Assembly (NCBI GenBank): GCA_048772705.1
Contig: JBLWGC010000140.1
Coordinates: 62,001-126,000, forward strand
Direction: 5' to 3'
Length of the DNA stretch: 64,000 bases
Origin: Leidyana gryllorum EB-2025a
Lineage: Eukaryota > Apicomplexa
The notes beneath the pieces were generated by a model. That model searched no databases. It saw nothing but the letters and a program-made list of their open reading frames with translations, and was not told the origin of the DNA. The position numbers and the translations under genes were made by a program. Of this stretch, positions 23,589 through 34,200 are shown piece by piece. Positions within the stretch are counted from its first letter, which is position 1, and each line of letters opens with the position of its first letter.

Positions 23589-23902
23589 TTGTGCCCCAAA
23601 ATAAAGGTTTGCACCCCTCTATCACTATGCTCTACGCTCTCTGTCGGCTGCGAGAGCGGCCTGCAGGTGGGATTTGGTCGTTGAGCAATAAGGTTGAGGA
23701 GACGAAGCTCTCATTTGTACCGTACCAGCAGCGGCTCAGTTAGTGTTACTAAGTATCAGATAATTGACAGAAAAGAGGAGAAGCACACATCAGACGTAAA
23801 GGAGACATCGGCCTCGCAGCGGAGGCGTGCGGCTGTCTATCACTCGTTTCGACCACACAGAGGTCATACGTAGGATGGGTATTGCACGTCCAAAAATCAA
23901 AC
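23589..23902. promoter_or_regulatory. Divergent intergenic region, CMTR-like/cactin
   Basis: A 314-bp spacer between two divergent start codons, which must contain both promoters. It is one of the larger spacers in the window. I see no repeat, RNA gene or convincing ORF in it. Confidence 0.4.
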
Positions 23903-26100
23903 ATGGGCGGAAGCGAGCGTCACTCAAAACGGCGAAGATTGGAGGGTAGTCCCCCGCCAGACATTCAAAAGGAGAGAGAAGCTCTCCTCGACCGCTATGG
24001 GTACAGTGACAAAGCTAATCCGTTCCACGACCCCGAGTTGAGCAAACCCTTCGTGTGGGATAAGAAGCTCGAGCGCCTGAAATCCTCCACCGGGGGGGCT
24101 ATTGACCCCCGAGAGGTCATGAGACAGAGCGAACAGACAATCGTAAGCGTTCCCAAACGTTCTTTGTCCAAAGCAGCCACCACCTCAGGATGAAATCAGT
24201 CGCGTCCGTCAACGTCGCGAAGAAAGAGACCGCGAAGAGAAACGCTTAGAAGAACAGCGAAGCCGTATGGCCGCAGACCGCTACGTGCAGAGTTACGAGG
24301 AGTGGAAACTGTTGGAGGATCGCTTCCATAGAGGGGTCGCAATCCAACGTTCCCGCATCCGAATAAAGGAAAGTAAGGCACCCACACCCTCTCGTCGCGT
24401 CCAGTGTGTGCACATCCAACTCGTGCTTCCGGTGTGCACGCGGTATCATCTTCCCAATGCGCTTTGCACACAGAGAGAGAGGACATCATTGACTGGCTTT
24501 TGAAGGAGCTGGACATTGCTCGAGGATTCGAGTTTGCCGATATGGAACTGTATCCCGTCGCTCCGGAAGACATCTTCAAAGGGCTCGATGTGCTGAAAAT
24601 CAAGCAGACGCTCCATGATGTCAAAGTTCGAGCGCGTATCGATCGCAAAGACTTGGAAGATTTGGAGGCCGAGACCGAGGGAGAGAGCGAGGCGGATAAG
24701 ACCAACAAGACTACCAGAACGACGCTGCCCGTCTTGGGGACTCAAGACGATGACATTCCCGTGTACACCGCTGATCAGTACCGCGAAGCCCTCAAGTACT
24801 GGAAGGCCATATCCGTTTTGGGTCAGCAAGAGTTGGAGGAGAAGATGGCCGCAGAGAGTGGAGTCCGCTCCGGAACGAAGAAACTGAACGCCTTTGTTGA
24901 GCGACGTATGGTGGAGACAATGACTGCAAAATCTGAGAAGGAACTCGAAGCCTTACAGCTCAAAGTGAATACGCTGTTGGATAATCCAACTCAGGATATC
25001 GATGTGGACTATTGGGAAACCGTTCGTCAAAAGCTCCCGCTGTTCAAAGCGATATCTTTGGTTCGACAGGTTCGGGCTCGCGCGCTCCTCAAGGCCAAAC
25101 CCGCCGAAAGCCTGGACTCCCTTCTTGGGAGTCCAAGTCGCTCTGGTGCGCCCACTGACAACAAATTCGCAGATTACAGCGACGCCGAATCACACTGCTA
25201 TTCTCCCATCATTGGTGCCGCCAATGAACCTTTCGAGGACGATGAGGAACTCGCGGGTCTCAGTGAAACTGAGGAGGAACTCCAACCCGATGCCGATGAC
25301 TGGATGCTGGACAACGCAGCAGCCGCCGACGATGACGATGCGCAGATTGAGAAATTGCCCAAAGCGCAGCCTCGAATCGAAAAGGAAGAAGAAGATGTCG
25401 ATATGATGTAAGTTCCGGTGTGTGTGTGTGTGGGTGTGTGGGTGTGTGACTTCTCTGGGTGTGAGTGTGTGCGATCTCTGTGTGAGGGTGTGTGGTGTGG
25501 GTTAATTGAATGAGAGTTGGGTTATTCCACCGTTGTTGTCTCTGTCATCAATTAATGGGTGTTCCTCTAAACAGATTCGACAAATTTGTTGCTCGGGAAA
25601 AGGAGGTGAGCCCGGAGGACGAGTTGATATTGGAGGGTGAAGAGGTGGAGGTACCGTCTGCGAGCAGTAACGGGATCGTTTTGCGGAAGCCACGATACTT
25701 TAATCGCATACGGACGGGTTTTGAGTGGAATCGATATAATCAAACGCATTACGATCAGGAAAACCCGCCGCCTCGGATCGTTCAGGGCTACAAGTTCTGC
25801 ATAAGTTATCCAGCATTGACTGAGCTGGGGAAGACTCCAAGTGAGTGGACACTGCAAGTTGCAGGGGAACCTCTCTTCATTGCACCTTTGTTGTTTTCAG
25901 CTTGGAGACTGCTGCCCTCTGATAAGAACGACGATGCTGTGGTGATCCGGTTCTCAGCTGGGCCGCCGTATGCCGATGTGGCGTTCAAGATCGTCAACAG
26001 AGAATGGGATATTCATCCGAAACGCGGCTATAAAAACGCATTCGATCGGGGAATCCTTCAATTACACTTTAACTTCAAACGACTTCGGTATCGGAAGTGA
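23903..26100 (+). CDS. CACTIN: Cactin, spliceosome-associated protein
   Basis: Five exons: 23903..24142, 24189..24372, 24474..25407, 25575..25840, 25901..26100 (607 aa). Start motif ANPFHDPELSKPFVWDKKLE, the mid domain (EDIIDWLLKEL onward) and the C-terminal cactin domain (KPRYFNRIRTGFEWNRYNQ, IVQGYKF, FSAGPPYADVAFKIVNREW, then HFNFKRLRYRK at the end) are all diagnostic. Cactin is a nuclear protein of the late spliceosome. The middle is acidic and low complexity. Its last 26 bp overlap the coding end of the convergent gene. Confidence 0.95.
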
Positions 26101-26788
26101 TCACTTCGATGCTGACATCACAAGCGTCATATGGATAGTTGGCTGTTATCCAATGACGACATGTCTCGACGTCACTGTCAAAGGCGACTTGACTCATCGA
26201 CAAAGTTCGTTCGTTGAGTTTTAAGGCTCCAATGAGTGCCGACGACAGTGATACTTCGGGTTGAGCCGGTCGCGATGAAGCGTCTCCGTCTCCTTGCGCG
26301 CCGTCTCCGTCTCCTTGCGCGCCGTCTCCGTCTCCTTGCGCGCCGTCTCCGTCGACTTGGGTGATCTCAACACCTTGGGCTGTGGAGGCGAGAAGAGCTG
26401 CTGTCTTCTCCAAGTCCAGACACAGAATGGCCAGAAAGTAGCTGAACAACTTGTTTGCGGAGGTCCCGGGATTATCTGCACGGAGACAAGGGGAGGTGAA
26501 TTATTGTTAGGGCGGGTCCCGGCGATGAGTGCGTTCCCACTGTTCCACCCCACGGTACCTACCTGGGAGGAGCTGTTTGTGCTGAGAGGCAAAGTCGGGG
26601 GCTCTGGTGAGGAACCAAAGGATTCTGCGGTCGATTTGCGTTGGGAGACGGCGGAAATGTGCGGAGTTCCATAGAACTTGTTGATTTTCTTGAAGCTCGA
26701 TAGGAGGGAGAGCGGCGGTGTGAGCAATATTTATCTTCATTTCATCGATCAATCCTTTGATTTTTTTGGCTCTTTGGTCGGAGAGCAT
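26075..26788 (-). CDS. Unrecognised helical protein with DGDGAQG repeats
   Basis: Two exons, 26563..26788 and 26075..26475 (208 aa). N-terminal 110 residues look globular and helical (KKIKGLIDEMKINIAH, then NKLFSYFLAILCLDLEKTA). An in-frame minisatellite adds DGDGAQG units, followed by a C-terminal domain ending SIEVITSDTEVV. Family not recognised; a small replication or transcription complex subunit would suit but is a guess. If the first ATG is used, the start codon shares two bases with the start codon of the plus-strand neighbour; a second Met 16 codons on is an alternative. The 3' end overlaps cactin by 26 bp. Confidence 0.6.
26283..26350. repeat. Coding minisatellite, about 3 x 21 bp
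   Basis: Near-perfect tandem units of GCGCGCCGTCTCCGTCTCCTT on the plus strand, encoding DGDGAQG on the minus strand. The unit length is a multiple of three, so copy-number change would keep the frame. Confidence 0.9.
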
Positions 26789-27377
26789 GGAGAAAGATGC
26801 ATATAGACATAAAGGAGGAGGACTGAAGCTGAAGGGAAAGGTGACGAAAAGCTCATCTTCTAAGAGTAATAATGACCTCCCGAAATTGGGGAAGAAGAGG
26901 AAAGAGTTGCATAAAAGGGATCTCGCCTTTGACCTAAAGGAGGGTCGAGTGGTCTCAACGGAAAGAACCGTTCAAGGATTCGAAACCTCTTTTGTAAACG
27001 ATGTCAATGTTGGAGACTCCATTGGAGTAAATCACCCCTCGAGTATGGAATTCGAGGAACGAACCGTTGTGTCCATTCTGAGCCAAAGAACTCTCACCAT
27101 CGACTCTCCCTTCTCCACCGATCTCATCAGTACCGCTGCCTACTTTGTCAGACCCGACCACAAACGACTCGAGATCGACAAGGAGATGAACGAAGACGAT
27201 GTCAAACGCATCGTCATGGAACGCCGACGCAAAGAAGAAGGCACTGTCCTCCAGATACGCGAGAAGAAAGGGATGTGGAGCTACAGAACTCGCACACAGA
27301 AATTGGACCACGAAGCCAATGCGGAAGAACTGCTCGACCTTCGAATTAGACATCAGGGCAGAGACAAATATTGTTGA
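26787..27377 (+). CDS. Conserved-looking basic protein (FAM32A-like start)
   Basis: Single exon, 196 aa. It begins MEKDAYRHKGGGLKLKGK, resembling the Y..GGLKLKG start of FAM32A, a late spliceosome factor, but the rest differs from FAM32A: a beta-like middle (VNVGDSIGVNHPSSMEFEER) and a C-terminus ending RIRHQGRDKYC. I regard the family as unresolved. The conserved-looking N-terminus supports this ATG, which overlaps the opposite gene's ATG. Confidence 0.7.
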   Translation: MEKDAYRHKGGGLKLKGKVTKSSSSKSNNDLPKLGKKRKELHKRDLAFDLKEGRVVSTERTVQGFETSFVNDVNVGDSIGVNHPSSMEFEERTVVSILSQRTLTIDSPFSTDLISTAAYFVRPDHKRLEIDKEMNEDDVKRIVMERRRKEEGTVLQIREKKGMWSYRTRTQKLDHEANAEELLDLRIRHQGRDKYC

Positions 27378-27568
27378 CTGGCGGCCGCGGGGCGGCTGCG
27401 AAGCTGACTGACAGGCGGAGACGGCCAGAGACGGCCACTGCTGCTATCAGATGTGTGCCACCTATCCTATTTTGTGCCGTCTCTCTCTTCTCTCGGTCTG
27501 CCGACCGGGCCGTCTCACTTTGTTGGGGGGGTTCCATTCATTCATTCTGTCTCTCGTCATTCACTGAT

Positions 27569-28921
27569 TCATTCTGCGGCTATGGGGGCCTTTCTAAACC
27601 ATCTGGGCAGCGTAAGCGGCCATAAGAGGCGGTGGAGAAGGTCGCTCGGTTGGTTGATTTGGACCCAACCGCAGCCAGAGGGGTATTTGATACCGTGTTG
27701 ATGTAACCACATTCGCAGTGGGTGATAGTCCAGTTCCATTGACTCGAGCAGACTTTCGGCCTGGCCGAGTCTGAGAGAGTTCTCCATTAGTTCGAGAGTG
27801 TGAATGGGGGAGCGTTGCGCTCCCTGAGGCTGAATCTGTATGTCTCGTTCCTGTGGAATCAAACTGGGATCCGTTTTCGACACAAACATTACGATTCCGG
27901 CCGCTGCACGGTACCCTCCTTCGCTCAGTTTCCAGCGTAAAGCGTCTATGCACGGCCGCGGATTCTCCTTCTCTTCGCCATCGCCGTCTCGGGTGGCGAG
28001 TGCTCGGTGGAAGCCGTGAATTATCAACAGCTCAGCCGGGGTACGAACGACCCGATATCGAATATATGCGCTCTCTGTCAGCCATTGGACGTGTGTCAGC
28101 AACGGCACCGACAGCAGGTAACCCCAGCTGTGCACTGTGATGCTGGTTACTCGTTTTCTGTCACTCTCCCCGGCGTCTCCGTCTCCGTCGAGCTTTCTCC
28201 TCGCGCTGGCGGCAAGCTCAGCTTTCAAATGGGCGCTGAGCGATGTGATCCAAACGGGCTTTACATCCACGGGGAAGAGAGGAAAGGCGACGCTTTCCAA
28301 TTTGGGAAATATTGGGACGTTCCAATTGGTTCCTCGGACTTGGAGAGTCCACGAGTTCACGTGCATTTCGAGAACTCTCAATTTGGGCATCACTCTATTG
28401 GGACTCAAATCAGATAAAGTGGTGCTCGGACACTGCCACTCTGCCATACGCAGACCCCCTCCTCCTCCTCCCAATATGTGTAACTCCTCCAGTTGCGTTC
28501 CAACGCCGATATTCAGCAGCCACGCAACTGAATCCAATATACCGTCAGGAACAGACTTTTGCTTCCCGTCATCTGGCAGATGGACATTGATCGTTAGATT
28601 ACGCAATGATTGTCTCGATCTGGAGACTATCCGCCGAAACTCAGGACGCAAAGTCGGCGAATTACTGTCAAACAATCCTTCAACACATTCAATTTGACCA
28701 AACATATGAGAGATCAAATTCGAATCATACACTAAAGTCCGCGGCTCCCAATACTGCTCAATCCGCTGCTGCCACGAACAACACACTGCTCGGTACTTCC
28801 ATACCTCCTCCAAGCTCAGATAGTTCAGTATCGTCACCCACACATCTGTGCATAATCCCACATTGTGTCGCTCATTCACTCTTTGCCGCAACAAACGCTG
28901 CATTATACTACGCAATGCCAT
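27569..28921 (-). CDS. F-box protein
   Basis: Single exon, 450 aa. An F-box lies near residues 20-55 (DVWVTILNYLSLEEVWKYRA, then VCCSWQQRIE), which in this family binds Skp1 in SCF ubiquitin ligases. The remainder has Leu-rich patches (SLRNLTINV, LEELHILGG, LRVLEMHV) compatible with degenerate leucine-rich repeats for substrate binding. The ATG at 28921 is the first in frame; upstream codons have only non-ATG options. It converges with the gene ending at 27377, 191 bp away. Confidence 0.82.
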   Translation of the reverse strand: MALRSIMQRLLRQRVNERHNVGLCTDVWVTILNYLSLEEVWKYRAVCCSWQQRIEQYWEPRTLVYDSNLISHMFGQIECVEGLFDSNSPTLRPEFRRIVSRSRQSLRNLTINVHLPDDGKQKSVPDGILDSVAWLLNIGVGTQLEELHILGGGGGGLRMAEWQCPSTTLSDLSPNRVMPKLRVLEMHVNSWTLQVRGTNWNVPIFPKLESVAFPLFPVDVKPVWITSLSAHLKAELAASARRKLDGDGDAGESDRKRVTSITVHSWGYLLSVPLLTHVQWLTESAYIRYRVVRTPAELLIIHGFHRALATRDGDGEEKENPRPCIDALRWKLSEGGYRAAAGIVMFVSKTDPSLIPQERDIQIQPQGAQRSPIHTLELMENSLRLGQAESLLESMELDYHPLRMWLHQHGIKYPSGCGWVQINQPSDLLHRLLWPLTLPRWFRKAPIAAE

Positions 28922-29048
28922 TGATGATACAAAAGACACGACAATCGCAATACTTAATTTTTCGTCTATCAATCATTTACATCGCCTTTCTGTGTGCGCT
29001 TCTCGATATTCATACTCGCAAATATGCATCCGAAATGCGCTACTCAAC

Positions 29049-29111
29049 ATGATGACAACTCTATTCCGCTCTAATGGATTCACCATGACGCGTTACAATA
29101 GGTACTACTGA
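29049..29111 (+). ncRNA. Candidate C/D-box snoRNA, repeat copy 1
   Basis: Starts with ATGATGA (C box, RUGAUGA) and ends with CTGA (D box), 63 nt in all, the size of a C/D snoRNA. The flanking stem is poor in this copy. Target unknown. Confidence 0.4.
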
Positions 29112-29203
29112 CAACCACCAAGGACATTGGGGTGTGTAAGGCCGTGTGAGGGTGTGTGACTGCAAGCGATCTTGTTTCTGCGTTCTGCATAAGCTTTGTT
29201 GAC

Positions 29204-29266
29204 ATGATGACAACTCTATTCCGCTCTAATGGATTCACCATGACGCGTTACAATAGGTACTACTGA
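29204..29266 (+). ncRNA. Candidate C/D-box snoRNA, repeat copy 2
   Basis: Core identical to copy 1. Flanks GTTG before the C box and CAAT after the D box can form a short terminal stem. A possible C'-like ATGACG lies inside. Target unknown. Confidence 0.42.
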
Positions 29267-29360
29267 CAATCACAAACAACATTGGGGGGTGTGTAAGGCC
29301 GTGTGAGGGTGTGTGACTGCAAGCGATCTTGTTTCTGCGTTCTGCATAAGCTTTGTTGAC

Positions 29361-29423
29361 ATGATGACAACTCTATTCCGCTCTAATGGATTCACCATGA
29401 CGCGTTACAATAGGTACTACTGA
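29361..29423 (+). ncRNA. Candidate C/D-box snoRNA, repeat copy 3
   Basis: Core identical to copies 1 and 2, with the same short terminal stem as copy 2. A run of seven T at 29488-29494 downstream could terminate RNA polymerase III. Confidence 0.42.
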
Positions 29424-29434
29424 CAATCTCATGG

Positions 29435-29908
29435 ACAAAGATTGGTATGAGAAGGGACTGGGAGGTGGTGGTCTCAGTTAGCCCACTTTTTTTGTAATAC
29501 ACGGTGGCCATCCACCCGCATAAGAGAATGAGGACGAAGATACAGAGTACTCGAACTCACCACAAAGCTGCTTTACCGTCACTCCTCCCCACTTTCCCCC
29601 AAATGTGGGCACCTGTCAGCAACACAGGGGTGGTCAGATTCACCACCGCAAGGTTCGATCTACAGCACCTGGTGCCTGGCCTCTTCCACCACCCTCTGTC
29701 TTACTGATCTGACTGATCCCAACAAGAATAATACAATCATCGCGCTGGCGGCGAGTTAATCTCTAATTGGTCACAATATGTGGCGCTCGGCTGGCAGAAC
29801 GAGGTGGAGCATCGGAGTTTATCGTCAGTAAGAGCACAATAGACTGAAAAGCGGCTGTGGGGCTTATCTGACTTGTTGTATTCTTGCTGGCGGTGGTATT
29901 CTGATCAC
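29435..29908. other. Intergenic region without a supported gene
   Basis: Between the repeat array and uL14. It holds a T7 run, an isolated GGTTCGATC resembling a pol III B box (no tRNA fold around it), and a minus-strand open stretch (SNLAVVNLTTPVLLTGAHIW) that I could not join to a start. Nothing firm. Confidence 0.4.
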
Positions 29909-30379
29909 TCAGATGATGGAGGGAGCAGCAGCGGAAATCTTGGGGTAGAGCTCAGCGCACTCCTTGGCAACGGGGCCAGTGATAGCAGATCCCTTCATTT
30001 CACCCTTGTTGTTGACGATGACACCGGCGTTGTCCTCAAAGTAGATGAACATGCCGTCGGGTCTTCTCCAGGGGCGTCTCTGACGGCACACCACAGCGGG
30101 ATGCACCTTCTTCCTGAGCTCGGGCTTGCCCTTCTTGACAGTAGCCAAGACCATGTCGCCCAAAGAAGCGCTCGGCAGTCTGTTGAGAGCCGAAGAAGTA
30201 CCGTTGACAGCAATAACGTAGAGATTCTTGGCTCCAGAGTTATCACAACAGTTGATCAAGGCACCAACGTTCAAGGCCTTGGCAACCTTGAGCTTCTGCC
30301 CAGCCATACCGCCGCGTCCTACAAACCAAAAGACATATTCTGCCAATCCCCTTCACCACCAAAACGTACCTCTCTTCAT
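29909..30379 (-). CDS. RPL23: Ribosomal protein uL14 (L23e)
   Basis: Two exons, 30370..30379 and 29909..30318 (139 aa). Large-subunit protein at the subunit interface near the translation-factor site. The 10-nt first exon encodes MKRG after splicing, matching the MKRGRGG start of the family; the rest ([55 protein letters not shown]) is textbook uL14. A tiny first exon is common in ribosomal protein genes. Confidence 0.97.
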
Positions 30380-30713
30380 TCTGTCAACGTGCCCAAAAAC
30401 AGCAGGAAAAAATCCTGACTGGACTTTTTGAGCCTCCCATTTCCCGCAAAGCGTATTGTCTCCACCACCCACAAAGCACACCATTCCGCACATGAAGCAC
30501 TCAAACGCTACGATAAAGACCCTCGAGAGAGAGGGATAGGCCTGCCCTGTGGTCCTCATTGAGACTTTGTGACCTCACTCCGTACACACATTTGTCTCTC
30601 TCTCCCCAGTGGCTGGGTGGTGGGTGGGTGCCTCCGTGACTGATTGATTGATTAATTGATCCACCCTCCTTTCCTCTCTGTACCCGCCTCTCCCGTCTCG
30701 CGTCGATGCCCCC

Positions 30714-30760
<47 letters not shown>

Positions 30761-31286
30761 CGCTCGCTCACTGGCTCGGCTCGGCTCGCCCGAGTCCACA
30801 CATCTCAGCTTCGTCGGCAGCCGCATTCACTTTGTCACTCTGTCAGTCGTTCGTTCTTTCGTACATTCGTTCGATCGTTGGTTCGTCGGTCGGTTCGTTC
30901 ACATTGGGCAGTCCAAATAGCGCTCTCTGATCGTTGCTGGATCGCTCATTCGTCCCATTCGCCGATTTCCATACATTCATTCTCGATCGTTCGTGTAGCA
31001 TTCGTCCGATCGCCCCGCGGGGCTGCCATCGACTGGGTGGGTCGTAGCCGTAGTAGTCATCGCCGCCGCCACCGCGCGAGACGAAAGTGTACGTACGAAC
31101 ACACGGACTGACTCTAATCGAACCGACTCGGCTCTGAAGCTCGTGCGCTTCATCGAAGCAGCAGAGGCAGAATCGGAATCAGTACATAGTGCACTGCAAC
31201 GCGCGAACCGTGCAATACACTGCGGGGGTTGTGTGCGATGCCACCCGGTCTCTTCGTCTCTCTCTCTGCCTGCGGCGGCCTTCTCC
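30380..31286. other. Long intergenic region with simple repeats
   Basis: The second largest gene-free stretch (907 bp), between the tandem uL14 and LOTUS genes. It contains (GT)n at 30716-30751 running into CGCGCGCG, TTCG-rich repeats from 30848 to 30905, and pyrimidine-rich tracts. It probably includes the uL14 promoter and the LOTUS 3'UTR. Several overlapping ORFs here are simple-sequence translations that I do not believe. Confidence 0.5.
30716..30751. repeat. (GT)n dinucleotide repeat
   Basis: About 17 GT units followed by a short CG alternation. Shorter GT/CA tracts also occur inside introns at 3867-3912, 4700-4740, 7021-7075 and 25417-25450. Confidence 0.95.
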
Positions 31287-34200
31287 TCACCGTGGAGCAC
31301 CTGACGCTTTCCGCAACGAGTCCATAGCCGCTAGCTGGAACTGCATCTGAAGCATCTGCATTAACATTTGCTGCTGCTGTTGGTGATGCTGCTGCTGCAA
31401 GTCGTTGGTGGCCCCGCCTGCATTCATAGGCTTAACAGAGGAGGCGGCCGCAGCAGCAGTACCCGCGGTCACTAATTGAGCCATCGTGGGCGCAAAACCT
31501 GCAGCAGCGGCGAGTCCTGGCAATGTCGCCCCTGCCAGGCTCGATATATGGGCGGCAGATTGGGCAGCCGTGCCCGGCACACCAGCCGTACCGCCCAGAA
31601 TAGCAGCAGCACTTGCGGGATAAGCTCCAGGCTTAACTGTCCACGCCGTCACGGTACTTCCTTCCTTCACAATCCGGATTCCCTGCTCGGCAGAAATCAT
31701 ATTGCACAACAAAGTTTGCGCACAGCAAAAGTGTGATTGACAGGCAGGCAGGCAGCCACGCACGCACGACGCACATCAGCGCACAGAGCATCACGCAAAC
31801 GCAGTCAATATCTCAGACCTGCCTGCTGACAGTGCCTTCTTCTCTCTTCGCCGCCTCTCTCGGCCCTCACACTCCACACTTCACAAAGCATCTTACCGGT
31901 ATCTCTTGCAACAGGTCTGAGAACTTGCTGAAACCTAAAGCCGCGAAATCCAACCCCTCGTCATTGTGCTCCTTCCGCCACTGTTGCTGAATATGACCGA
32001 TATTACATCCCTCATTCCGAGTGACCAAATCCACCAATTGCACACAAATGCTGCTGGGGACCCTTTCGGAACTTAGGATCATACTGCTATGTATCTGACG
32101 CGTTTTCATAGCCACGACTTCAAGCACTTCGGGCGGAATCTGTCCTCCAGGAGGCGGCCGCTGAGTTGGGGGGGGCCAGCGCTGCTTTATAGCGTCTTTC
32201 ATCACTGCACGAGTAGAGTGTGTGTCCAACACCCCATAGTAGTCCGCACTCACCAGCGCCGTTCACTTGGACCCAAAATTCAGAACCTTCGCGTCGGAGA
32301 CTCACACCCTGCACAATCAACAAGAATGAGCATTAAGATTACAAAGGGGTTGCAGTGGATAGTTGGAGAAGGCGCATCTGGTGATTGGAGGCTGTCAGCA
32401 ATCACATGTGCACTGCGCACAGACTGATTGATTACATACACCCAGCCATGCACATTGCACACGTCTTGTGCACAATGAGTCAATGACTCACAGAGCACCG
32501 GGCACCGAGCACCGAGCATCGAGCAATCACCGCCGCCGTGGTGCGAGCACTTACTGGTAGATTCGTGAGTACATCGTGTAAACCAGTAAAGCCGAAGAGG
32601 CGGAAGTCAAGTTGCGCTCCGTAGCATGAATACCAACATTGATCAACCTGCGCAATAGGTCCTGAATACGAGACAAAATGCAAACGCCTTACCGAAGCAA
32701 CCACATGGCCGTCGTAGCGATGCGCCATATCGATCAGCGTGCTGATAACCCAATCCGGGACTTCCTGGAGACGTGGGTCGCTCCAGAGTGTGAAGGAAGA
32801 TTGGGGACGGGAGGTGAGGAAGCGGGCCGCAAGGGAGGGCGGAGGCGGCCGATTGCGGGTAAAGTTCGCCGCCAGAGTAGGAGCCAGGACGAGGGAGGAT
32901 GGTTGTTGAGGCTGATTGTCAAGCAGAAGAGTGTGTCCGGCGCCCATGGGGCGCGGAGGAGGCACGATACCGGCAAAGGGCGGACGTGGAGCTGCGTGCC
33001 GGGAAAGGCGTTGTGTGGACAGAGGGTGTCTCTAATTGGTGTGAACTTACTCATACCTACAACAGTGGTAGCTGGCTGAGCATTGCTGTTGTGAAGAAAA
33101 TAGCGACTGATCGCCGTCAATATTGCACTTGTTTTGGCTGTGCGCACTTGATGAGACTGGGGTTGAGGGGGCGGTGGGGGTCGAGAGCTCCCAGCACCGG
33201 CTGAAGAGCCCCCCACACTGCTATTAATTCCACTGCTCCCCGATAAAGGCGTCTGCAGAAAACAAGAAGATGGAGAAATGATCTGCCATGAAGACGCAGT
33301 GCCACAAATGCACACCCGATGCACAACTATCATGCACAACCAATAGGTGTCCCAATGGGTGTCCCAGCGTTGGGACACCCTTGGATCAGCAACCGACTGA
33401 TAGACTCACCGAGGGTGGGGTGGAAGTCGCGGAGTGCAAGGCATGTCCGAGAAGCACGACTTGTTTGAGGAGCTCAATGACACACTCCCCAAGGTATTGG
33501 CCCCTCCTTGAGATGACTGATATAATGAGGGAGTTGACATAGGAGTAAAAGTCGATACCGCAAATCTTGAGTGCGGCACCGGATTTGTACACAAATGAGG
33601 AGTTGCTGCTGGTGAAGGGCGCGGCAGCTTTGTTGAGTTGCTGCTGACTGGGGGCTGGGCCGCCGAAGCTGAGGCGCTCCAAATAAGACAAGCCTTCGTT
33701 AAGTCGCTCCTCTTCACGAGCGGTGAGAGGGAGAGATGCAAAGCGGGTCATTTCGAGGGGCGATGGATTATTGGGACGACTTCGTTTGGCAGAGGTATTG
33801 ACAGAGGCGGAGTCCTCGTCTGCGGCGCCTCCTGTTGCTGATGAGTGTTCCTCTGCTATAGCGTCATCTGTTGCGACTTTGGGGATCGTGCTGCTATTGT
33901 TGGTGAGGCTCAGCTTGCGTTTTTCACCTGAGGAGGGCGGGGGAGGCGGGAGCGGGGGCGGTGGAGGTGGGGGCGGTGGGCTGTTTTCGGCGCCGGAGGC
34001 GGAGGCCGTAGCAACAGCGGCACTGTTGGCGTCAAGTGCTTCTTCCTGTTTGTGCGGCAGCAGCTGTACATTTTGAAGCGCGGCAGAGGCAACCTCCTGC
34101 ATACTGTGGTCGACCTCGTTGTCCGGGGGGGGCGGCAGCAGAGGGGGTGCGGCGGCACCGATCACAGTTGTTGACACAGACGACGAGTTCGGGGTTGGGT

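Larger units (their letters stand above)
29041..29434. repeat. Tandem repeat, period about 155-157 bp, about 2.5 copies
   Basis: Units start with TGATGACAACTCTATTCC at 29050, 29205 and 29362. A 63-nt core is identical in all three; the spacers of copies 1 and 2 differ by only a few bases. Recent local duplication upstream of the F-box gene. Confidence 0.95.

Noticed and set aside
29504-29707. 67-codon plus-strand ORF and a B-box-like GGTTCGATC
   Set aside because: No tRNA stems around the B-box-like word, no ATG start, and no in-phase exon partner on either strand.
30656-31111. Plus-strand ORFs of 60-150 codons through the (GT)n tract
   Set aside because: They translate simple repeats (Cys-Val runs) and have no recognisable domain.
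33032-33060. 29-nt mini-intron in the LOTUS gene
   Set aside because: A longer intron (32992..33056) with a pyrimidine-rich acceptor fits in phase and matches normal intron size here.
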